14,318 nucleotides of DNA from UBA668 sp049318165 (GTDB taxonomy: Bacteria > Actinomycetota > Acidimicrobiia > Acidimicrobiales > Ilumatobacteraceae), in contig JBMOGW010000074.1 in NCBI GenBank assembly GCA_049318165.1, forward strand, positions 1-14,318. Direction: 5' to 3'. The translations under genes and the position numbers were made by a program. Shown here one piece after another: positions 7,223-12,291 of this stretch (positions are counted from its first letter, which is position 1; every line of letters begins with the position of its first letter). The notes beneath the pieces were generated by a model, which saw nothing but the letters and a program-made list of their open reading frames with translations, was not told the origin of the DNA and made no database searches.

Positions 7223-8658
7223 GACGCCGCCTTCACGAACGACGCGTCGGCGACGGGGCCGATGTCGACGGCACGATCGGGCAGGTGCGCGGTGAGGGGC
7301 ACCAGGCCGGACGGCGTCCATTCAGCGGTCACCGGCACCGGTCGACCGGCGCTGCACGCCAGGAGGGCGGCGATGCCGCTCGCGCCGTCCACCAGCGGGA
7401 GCGAACCCTCGGCGTCGGTGAGCACCCAGCGGCCACCCACCCGAGCCGGGGCGCCCTGCACGCACACGGGGATGCGGTCGAGCCACGGTTCCAGCGCGAG
7501 CACGGCCCCGACGTCGGCACACGCCTGATGCACGGTGCGGCCGCGCACGTCGAGCGCCGCCACCGGCGGGGCGTGCCGCGGGCCCGTCAGCACGCGCAAC
7601 GCCGCGGCGCCCGGATAGCGGAACACGTCGGCATGCACCATCGTGCCCACCTCGAGCGACGTGTCGAGGCTCTGCTGATACGCGGCGAACGACAGCACCA
7701 TCGCCCACTCCCCCGTGTCGCGGCCGCGCAACCACATGCGGCGCACCTCGATGCGGTCCTCGCGCACGTCGCTGCGGCCCATCACCACCCAGTGGTCGGT
7801 GGTGGGGACGCCGGCCATCACGTCGGCCTGGCGCACCAGCCACCCGACGGCCCCGGCCACCGAGTCGGCGAGCGCCGGTGGCAGGTCGCCCAGGTGACGG
7901 CCGCCCGTGGCGAGCAGGTGCAGCACGCCCAGTTCGGCCAGCAGCACCTCGTGCCAGTCGGACCGTGCTCCCACCACCCCGGCCGTGCGGCGCACCCGGT
8001 TGGCGAGGCCGCCGACCTGGGCGTCGACCAGCCGGGCAGCGAGTTGGTCCCACGTGCGGTAGCTGGCGAGCGCCGGGTCGGCCAGGCCGGTGCGCAGGCG
8101 GTCGTCGAGCCAGCGGTCGAGTTCGGCCAGGCCGGCCATCATCCTGGCGATGCGCTCGTCGCGCGTGGACGACGTGGGCGGCTCGGGCGGCGGAGCGGGC
8201 GGGGCGGGCGCCGACGCGCCGGCACCGTCCTGAGGCGGGTCGGGCGCCGCCGCAGCAGGAGCAGGGGCAGGGGCGGGCGCGGCCGCCACCGCTGCGGGGC
8301 TCGCGGCGCGGCCGGCCAGCCAGCCGGCGGCGAAGCGCGGCCGGTCGCCCTGTGGCACCTGGCCTCGGGCCCAGAGCAGCAGCAGGGCGAGGGCGTGCTT
8401 GCAGGGGTGCACCCGGCTGGGGCACGAGCAGCGCACCCCCACCTCCACGTGGTCGACGGTGCACTCGTACGGCTCGGCACCACTGCCCGAGCATCGCCCC
8501 CACACCGCACGGTCGTCGCAGCCGAGGGCGACCCACTTGCCGGGCACCGCCAGCGGCTGGGCAGCGGTGACCGAGTTCGGCCGCGGGGCCAGCGCCAGCA
8601 CCTGCTCGACCTGCCAGCGGCCGGTGGCCGGGGCGGGGTCGGGCGGGGCTGGCTGCAT
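7219..8658 (-). CDS. SWIM zinc-finger domain protein, first gene of the MoxR-VWA operon
   Basis: A 479-residue protein with a SWIM zinc finger near its N-terminus: CSCPSRVHPCKH, giving ligands Cys77, Cys79, Cys86 and His88 (CxC-x6-CxH). SWIM fingers bind nucleic acid or proteins. After the finger comes an Ala/Pro-rich linker of low complexity at about 118-166 (for example APAPAPAPAAAAP), then a C-terminal region of about 300 residues that I cannot assign, rich in Trp and Arg, with WDQLAARLVDAQVGGLANRV near its start. No signal peptide or membrane segment is seen. The ATG at 8658 was chosen because a TACCGT -10 element ends 7 bases before it, and because the protein upstream of it in the same frame is antisense to the copper operon. 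It heads the operon and overlaps the next gene by 4 bases, so it may supply target recognition to the ATPase complex. Confidence 0.93.
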   Translation of the reverse strand: MQPAPPDPAPATGRWQVEQVLALAPRPNSVTAAQPLAVPGKWVALGCDDRAVWGRCSGSGAEPYECTVDHVEVGVRCSCPSRVHPCKHALALLLLWARGQVPQGDRPRFAAGWLAGRAASPAAVAAAPAPAPAPAAAAPDPPQDGAGASAPAPPAPPPEPPTSSTRDERIARMMAGLAELDRWLDDRLRTGLADPALASYRTWDQLAARLVDAQVGGLANRVRRTAGVVGARSDWHEVLLAELGVLHLLATGGRHLGDLPPALADSVAGAVGWLVRQADVMAGVPTTDHWVVMGRSDVREDRIEVRRMWLRGRDTGEWAMVLSFAAYQQSLDTSLEVGTMVHADVFRYPGAAALRVLTGPRHAPPVAALDVRGRTVHQACADVGAVLALEPWLDRIPVCVQGAPARVGGRWVLTDAEGSLPLVDGASGIAALLACSAGRPVPVTAEWTPSGLVPLTAHLPDRAVDIGPVADASFVKAAS

Positions 8659-8665
8659 GGTCGCC

Positions 8666-8671
8666 ACGGTA
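8666..8671 (-). promoter_or_regulatory. -10 element (TACCGT) of the SWIM/MoxR/VWA operon, leaderless spacing
   Basis: On the minus strand TACCGT is followed by 7 bases and then the ATG at 8658, so the transcript would begin at about the start codon. The hexamer is identical to that in front of the pyruvate kinase-like gene. No good -35 sequence is visible 16-19 bases upstream. It would be the only promoter needed for the five-gene operon. Confidence 0.6.
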
Positions 8672-8727
8672 CTCAGGGGGTGTGACGGCGAGCGGCGCGC
8701 CGCGTGCTGTTCCGCCAGGTGAGGTCG

Positions 8728-8733
8728 TACGCT
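8728..8733 (+). promoter_or_regulatory. Weak -10 candidate (TACGCT) for the copper lipoprotein operon
   Basis: TACGCT fits TANNNT and is the only plus-strand match I see between 8672 and 8823. It would put the start of transcription near 8740 and give a leader of roughly 84 bases. The -35 region (TGCTGT at 8705-8710) matches poorly. It also conflicts with the inverted repeat starting at 8733, whose first arm would then be mostly untranscribed. Confidence 0.25.
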
Positions 8734-8804
8734 GGTTCCCACCAGGGCAGATGACGTTGGTCCCGCACCGACGTGACGGATGTCCTCGCAGCGGACGGGA
8801 ACCA
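8733..8804 (+). promoter_or_regulatory. Possible structured leader (three-way junction) upstream of the copper operon
   Basis: TGGTTCCC (8733-8740) pairs exactly with GGGAACCA (8797-8804), forming an 8-bp closing stem. Inside it, ACGTTGGT (8754-8761) pairs with ACCGACGT (8767-8774) with one G-U pair and a 5-base loop. A short GTCC/GGAC stem lies at 8782-8785 and 8793-8796. Together they would make a three-way junction ending 19 bases before the ATG at 8824. No known riboswitch class is recognised. In GC-rich DNA stems of this length arise by chance, so this is tentative. Confidence 0.3.
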
Positions 8805-8823
8805 AACGGCGATGATGGGCGAC

Positions 8824-9390
8824 ATGGAGAACATGCGCAGTGCAACTTCCCTCGTTCGTCGCGTCGCCACCACCGGTCTCCTGGTCGGCGCGCTCTCGCT
8901 GACGGCCGCCGCGTGCGGCAGCGACGGTGGCTCCACCAGCAGCAACACCACGTCCGTCGCCGGCACCAACGCCCCGGAGGGCGAGGTCGGCATCGCGAAG
9001 CAGTGGGCCCGCCCCACGCCGGAGGGCGCCACCAACGGCGCCGTGTACTTCACCATCCTGTCGGCCGCCGACGACGTCCTCACCGGCGTCAGCGTCGACC
9101 CGTCCGTGGCCGCACGCGCCGAGATTCACCAGACGATGGTGATGGGCAGCGACACCACGGCCATGGGCGACACCGGCAGCACCATGGGCGGCGGGATGCA
9201 GATGGGCCCGGTCGACAGCGTGCCGGTGAAGGCGGGCGAGGATTTCGTGTTCGAGCCCGGCGGCTACCACGTGATGCTGTTCGACGTGGCGAAGCCGCTG
9301 AAGGTGGGCGACAGCATCACCGTCACGCTCACGTTCCAGAACGCCGGTGCCATCCCCGTGGACGTGCCGGTGCTCGAAGAGGCGCCGTGA
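8824..9390 (+). CDS. PCuAC family copper chaperone, lipoprotein with expanded Met-rich loop
   Basis: A 188-residue exported lipoprotein of the PCuAC (DUF461) family, which carries Cu(I) outside the membrane to the CuA site of cytochrome c oxidase. The signal peptide runs from basic residues through LLVGALSLTAAAC, with lipobox cysteine 31. The copper motif normally reads H-x10-M-x21-H-x-M. Here the second half is exact (Met127, His149 in GGYHVM, Met151), but His102 and Met127 are separated by 24 residues, not 10. The extra 14 residues are two 7-residue units with Met at 107, 114 and 121. TFQNAGAIPVDVPV near the C-terminus is the usual last strand. I start at ATG 8824; ATGs at 8812, 8815 and 8833 are also in frame and no clear Shine-Dalgarno decides. 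Its stop overlaps the TlpA start as GTGA. Confidence 0.93.
   Translation: MENMRSATSLVRRVATTGLLVGALSLTAAACGSDGGSTSSNTTSVAGTNAPEGEVGIAKQWARPTPEGATNGAVYFTILSAADDVLTGVSVDPSVAARAEIHQTMVMGSDTTAMGDTGSTMGGGMQMGPVDSVPVKAGEDFVFEPGGYHVMLFDVAKPLKVGDSITVTLTFQNAGAIPVDVPVLEEAP
9142..9204 (+). repeat. Degenerate 21-base tandem repeat coding for Met-led heptads in the copper chaperone
   Basis: Three consecutive 21-base units (9142-9162, 9163-9183, 9184-9204) each begin ATGGGC and code for MGSDTTA, MGDTGST and MGGGMQM. The period of seven residues places methionines at 107, 114 and 121. Two units (14 residues) equal the excess length over the standard PCuAC spacing, so the loop probably grew by tandem duplication. 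Confidence 0.6.
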
Positions 9391-9908
9391 CCAGCGGCCG
9401 CACGCGCACCACGATCGTTCGCCTGGCGGTCGTCGCCGCCGCGGGCATCTCGTTGGTGGCGTGCGGTGGCAGCGACAACGGTGCGGCCGGCGGCGGCGAC
9501 GCCACCAGGGCCGAGTTCACCGCGGCCGACGGCACCTCGATGACGCTGGCCGACATGAAGGGCAGTCCGGTCGTCGTCAACATGTGGGCCACCTGGTGCA
9601 AGCCGTGCGTGAAGGAGATGCCGGCGTTCGACCAGGTCGCCGCCAGCATCGACGGCGTGCGAATCGTCGGGGTCAACGTGGCCGACGAGGCCGCCGACGC
9701 GGCGAAGTTCGCCGCCGACCTCGGCGTCGCCTACGAGCAATTCACCGATCCGACCGGTTCGCTGTCCGACGCGTTCGGTGTCACGGGCCTGCCGGCGACG
9801 GCGTTCATCGCCGCTGACGGCACGGTGGTCGAGGTGCACTCCGGTGCGCTGACGGCCGACGAACTGACGGCCCGTATCGCCGCCGATTTCCCGAAGGCAT
9901 CGTCATGA
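9387..9908 (+). CDS. TlpA/ResA-like thioredoxin-fold lipoprotein
   Basis: A 173-residue thioredoxin-fold protein anchored outside the membrane. The N-terminus has Arg residues, a hydrophobic stretch and a lipobox (ISLVAC, Cys26), then a Gly/Ala-rich linker. The active site is WATWCKPCVKEMP with Cys71 and Cys74, and the cis-proline loop is VTGLPATAF with Pro136. In bacteria such as Bradyrhizobium, TlpA reduces the disulfides of SCO and of the CuA subunit so that they can take copper; lying between a PCuAC and a SCO gene, this protein probably does the same. The GTG at 9387 overlaps the preceding stop as GTGA, with GAAGAGG just upstream as a ribosome site. The open frame continues far upstream in the wrong frame of the copper chaperone and is not part of this gene. 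Its stop overlaps the SCO start as ATGA. Confidence 0.93.
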   Translation: MTSGRTRTTIVRLAVVAAAGISLVACGGSDNGAAGGGDATRAEFTAADGTSMTLADMKGSPVVVNMWATWCKPCVKEMPAFDQVAASIDGVRIVGVNVADEAADAAKFAADLGVAYEQFTDPTGSLSDAFGVTGLPATAFIAADGTVVEVHSGALTADELTARIAADFPKASS

Positions 9909-10510
9909 AGCTTCGTGCACCCCTGTTCCTGCTCGTCGCGATGGCGATGGCCGTCGCGGCGTGCGGCAGCGACAAGGCCCCGGCCGTGCTCAGCGGCCTG
10001 CAGGCCAACCCGCCGTTGAACGTCAAGGCGCTGTCGCTGCCCGAGGCCAGCAACGCCGATGCCCCGTTCACGTTCGAGGCCCAGCCGGGCGGTCTGCTCG
10101 TCGTCTACTTCGGCTACACCCAGTGCCCGGACGTGTGCCCCACCACGCTGTCCGAGGTGAAGAAGGCGTTGACGAAGGCCGGTGACGACATCGCGTCGAA
10201 GACGCAGGTGGCGATGATCACCGTCGACCCGAACCGCGACAAGGGCGACCTGCTCACCACGTACGTGCAGAGCTTCATCAAGGGCTCGCACGCCCTGCGC
10301 ACCGAGGACGACGCCGCGCTGAAGGCCGTCGCCAAGGGCTTCGGCACCACGTACAGCGTCACGACCAAGGACGACGGCACGATCGATGTCGTCCACGACG
10401 GCAAGCTGTTCGTGATCGACGAGCGCGGCGACATGGTGTTGCAGTGGTTGTTCGGCATCAAGTCCGACGCCATCGCCACCGATCTCGAACTGCTCTTCAA
10501 GAAGGGATGA
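9905..10510 (+). CDS. SCO1/SenC family copper and thiol protein, lipoprotein
   Basis: A 201-residue SCO1/SenC protein, which binds copper or exchanges disulfides during assembly of the CuA centre of cytochrome c oxidase subunit II. The signal sequence ends in AVAAC with lipobox Cys20. The thioredoxin-like core starts at about residue 62, with the metal motif YTQCPDVCPTT (Cys74, Cys78, a CxxxC) and the third ligand His164 in IDVVHDGKLFVID. The MITVDPNRD stretch at about 104-112 is also typical. All three copper ligands are present, so it should be functional. The ATG at 9905 overlaps the TlpA stop (ATGA) and has AAGG 7 bases upstream. It forms part of a four-gene copper lipoprotein operon. Confidence 0.93.
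   Translation: MKLRAPLFLLVAMAMAVAACGSDKAPAVLSGLQANPPLNVKALSLPEASNADAPFTFEAQPGGLLVVYFGYTQCPDVCPTTLSEVKKALTKAGDDIASKTQVAMITVDPNRDKGDLLTTYVQSFIKGSHALRTEDDAALKAVAKGFGTTYSVTTKDDGTIDVVHDGKLFVIDERGDMVLQWLFGIKSDAIATDLELLFKKG
10501..10506 (+). promoter_or_regulatory. Ribosome binding site (GAAGGG) deciding the cupredoxin start
   Basis: GAAGGG is a strong Shine-Dalgarno sequence inside the last codons of the SCO gene. It lies 6 bases before ATG 10513 but directly touches ATG 10507, so the second ATG is the more likely start of the next gene. Confidence 0.6.
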
Positions 10511-10512
10511 CC

Positions 10513-10920
10513 ATGACGAACCCCCGACGTCTCACCCGTGTCCTCGTGGCGTTGCTGCTGCCGGTGACGCTGGTCGGTCTGGCCGCGTGCAGCGACCCGG
10601 CGGACAGCCAGCCGTTGCGCGCCCAGTGGGGCCAGTTGGCCGAGGACCAGAAGGCCACCTTCGAGTTCGAGGTGCCCTACGGCACGAGCGTGAAGATCGA
10701 TCAGGGCCAGCAGGTGGACCTGATGCCGCAGAAACTGGACGTGAAGGTCGGCGACTCGATCCGCATTCGCAACAAGGACGGCCGCGACTACATGATCGGC
10801 CCGTTCTTCGTCACCGCCGGCCAGGAGCTGGCGATGCAGTTCACCCAGCCGGGAGAGTTGACGGGCATCTGCCAGATGAACCCCGAGGGCGAATTCACCA
10901 TCACGGTCACGGAGGCCTGA
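10513..10920 (+). CDS. Cupredoxin-like lipoprotein with atypical metal ligands
   Basis: A 135-residue exported lipoprotein with a cupredoxin-like beta-sandwich at the C-terminus. The signal peptide ends in LVGLAAC (Cys26). The fold is suggested by KLDVKVGDSIRIRNKDGRDY (74-93), the later TAGQELAMQFTQPGEL, and GICQMNPEGEFTITV at 118-132, which matches the last strands and ligand loop of plastocyanin/CoxII-like domains. The usual His ligands are not visible: DYMIGPFF has Met94 near where the first His is expected, and the ligand loop has Cys120 and Met122 but no His. It may bind Cu(I) through Cys/Met or have lost metal. The frame also offers ATG 10507, which overlaps the SCO stop, but the ribosome site favours 10513. 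It is the last gene of the operon, so a role in copper handling or oxidase assembly is likely. Confidence 0.8.
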   Translation: MTNPRRLTRVLVALLLPVTLVGLAACSDPADSQPLRAQWGQLAEDQKATFEFEVPYGTSVKIDQGQQVDLMPQKLDVKVGDSIRIRNKDGRDYMIGPFFVTAGQELAMQFTQPGELTGICQMNPEGEFTITVTEA

Positions 10921-10934
10921 CCGGCCGATCGTCA

Positions 10935-10950
10935 GCTGGGCAGATCCAGC
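10935..10950. terminator. Short hairpin between the convergent copper operon and amine oxidase genes
   Basis: GCTGG (10935-10939) and CCAGC (10946-10950) form a 5-bp stem with a 6-base loop in the 52-base space between two converging genes. There is no T-tract. Position is the main support; the stem is short for a terminator. Confidence 0.25.
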
Positions 10951-10972
10951 CCGAGAAGCCGGTCGATGGTGC

Positions 10973-12226
10973 TCAGCGGGTGATCGCGGCGGCGATGCGG
11001 GCGCCGCTGCGCAGGGCGCCTTCCATGAAGCCGGCGTAGCCGTCGGCGTGCTCGCCGGCCAGCCACAGGCGGTCGTGGGCGGTGTGCAGGGCCGGCTGTG
11101 CGGCGGTCCACTGGCCCGGACCGAAGCACGTGTAGCACCCCAGGCTGTACGGGTCGTTCGTCCAATCGGTGTGCACGCGCTCGCCCGCCAGGCCCTTCGC
11201 GCCCGGGAAGATGCGGTCGATCTCACTGACGATGCGGTCGGTGGATTCAGGCAGTGCCGCGAACGCAGCGCCGTCGTGCGAGGCGAGCAGGTTGGTCAAC
11301 ACGCCGGTGTCGCCCGGCTGGTCGTCGGTGGTCTCCCACAGGTGGCCCCACGAGCGGTCGGACAGCACCAGGCCACTGCGGCCGTAGTCCAGCCAGACAC
11401 GACGCGTGAACTGCACGCTGATCTTCCCGCCGATGCCGTACGACACCGCACCCAACTCCAGCGGCATCTCCTGCCACATGCGCGACAACACCGGCAACGG
11501 CACCGCCGCCACCACGGCCCCTGCCTGCAGCACGGCGCCGTCCACCAGGCGCACCTCTCCGGTGGCGGCGTGCACCTCGGCCACCGGCGACGACAACCGC
11601 ACACGGTCGCCGAGCCGGTCGGCGAGGCCCTTCGCCAGTAGGTCGTTGCCGCCCACCACGCGGTGAAGCTCGCGCTGGCCGGCCACCTGGTTGCCCACCA
11701 CCTGCGCGGCGAAACGCTGGCTGATCTCCTCCGGCGGCAGCATGTACTCGGTGCGGATGTCGCGACCGATCACCACTCTCGCCATCACCGACAGGCCCAA
11801 CCCGTGCAGCAGGTCGCCGAGGGTCGCCTGCTCGAACTCGTCGTTCGGCTGCAGCGTGGCGACCGCCTGCTCCCACCGCTCCCAATCGGGCCCGAGCGAG
11901 GCGTGCAGGCTCATCGGCACGGCACGGCCGCCGGCGTCCACCAGCGTGCGCCGCCAGTCGATGTCGGCCGGGCGCTCGGTGAGACGCAGGCCCAGATCGG
12001 CCGCGAGCGCCAACGCCTCGGTGTGGTTGCCGTCGATGAACTCGGCGCCGCGCTCGCACGTCTGCCCGTTCGAGAACGTGTGGCTGAACACACGACCGCC
12101 GACGCGGTCACGCGCCTCCAGCACCACCACGTCGAGCCCCTGCACCGCCAGGTCGGCGGCGCACCGCAGGCCGGCCAGGCCCGCGCCGATGACGATCACG
12201 TCGTGCTGCATCCCGCCAGCATGCAC
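10973..12226 (-). CDS. FAD-dependent amine oxidase (flavin monoamine oxidase family)
   Basis: A 417-residue flavoprotein of the amine oxidase family, which oxidises amines (or related substrates) with FAD and releases peroxide. The N-terminus is a Rossmann FAD-binding motif, VIVIGAGLAGLRCAADL at about 10-26, with Glu37 in VVVLEARDRVGGR holding the ribose, then ERGAEFIDG. The C-terminus has the second FAD motif, LWLAGEHADGYAGFMEGALR, and before it WTNDPYSLGCYTCFGPGQW, the region that lines the active site in monoamine oxidases. No signal peptide is visible, so it is probably cytoplasmic. GTG 12226 is preferred because AGGG lies 5 bases upstream; ATG 12211 is possible and would start directly before the FAD motif. 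The substrate cannot be told. It is divergent from the pyruvate kinase-like gene, with 65 bases between them. Confidence 0.92.
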   Translation of the reverse strand: MHAGGMQHDVIVIGAGLAGLRCAADLAVQGLDVVVLEARDRVGGRVFSHTFSNGQTCERGAEFIDGNHTEALALAADLGLRLTERPADIDWRRTLVDAGGRAVPMSLHASLGPDWERWEQAVATLQPNDEFEQATLGDLLHGLGLSVMARVVIGRDIRTEYMLPPEEISQRFAAQVVGNQVAGQRELHRVVGGNDLLAKGLADRLGDRVRLSSPVAEVHAATGEVRLVDGAVLQAGAVVAAVPLPVLSRMWQEMPLELGAVSYGIGGKISVQFTRRVWLDYGRSGLVLSDRSWGHLWETTDDQPGDTGVLTNLLASHDGAAFAALPESTDRIVSEIDRIFPGAKGLAGERVHTDWTNDPYSLGCYTCFGPGQWTAAQPALHTAHDRLWLAGEHADGYAGFMEGALRSGARIAAAITR

Positions 12227-12239
12227 GATCGCCCTGACT

Positions 12240-12257
12240 GTTCACCAACGGTTCACC
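12240..12257. repeat. GTTCACC direct repeat in the divergent promoter region, possible operator
   Basis: GTTCACC occurs at 12240-12246 and again at 12251-12257, a period of 11 bases or about one helical turn. GTGAAC, the reverse complement of GTTCAC, follows at 12292-12297 over the start codon of the rightward gene. Such helically phased repeats between two divergent genes are typical for a regulator site, but no regulator is encoded nearby. Confidence 0.35.
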
Positions 12258-12278
12258 GCCCACGTCACCTGCGACCCG

Positions 12279-12284
12279 TACCGT
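12279..12284 (+). promoter_or_regulatory. -10 element (TACCGT) for a leaderless transcript of the pyruvate kinase-like gene
   Basis: TACCGT matches TANNNT and ends 7 bases before the GTG at 12292, so transcription would begin at about the start codon. The same hexamer and spacing precede the SWIM gene. No Shine-Dalgarno sequence is present before this GTG, which agrees with a leaderless message. The -35 region is not convincing. Confidence 0.6.
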
Positions 12285-12291
12285 CGGCCGT

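Noticed and set aside
8200..8300. GC-rich repetitive stretch in the SWIM gene as a CRISPR or intergenic repeat
   Set aside because: It codes in frame for the Ala/Pro linker and has no regular repeat-spacer pattern.
8682..9386. Upstream extension of the TlpA frame, seeming to add 235 residues
   Set aside because: This part is the wrong frame of the PCuAC gene. The GTG at 9387 with its ribosome site and signal peptide gives a normal lipoprotein start.
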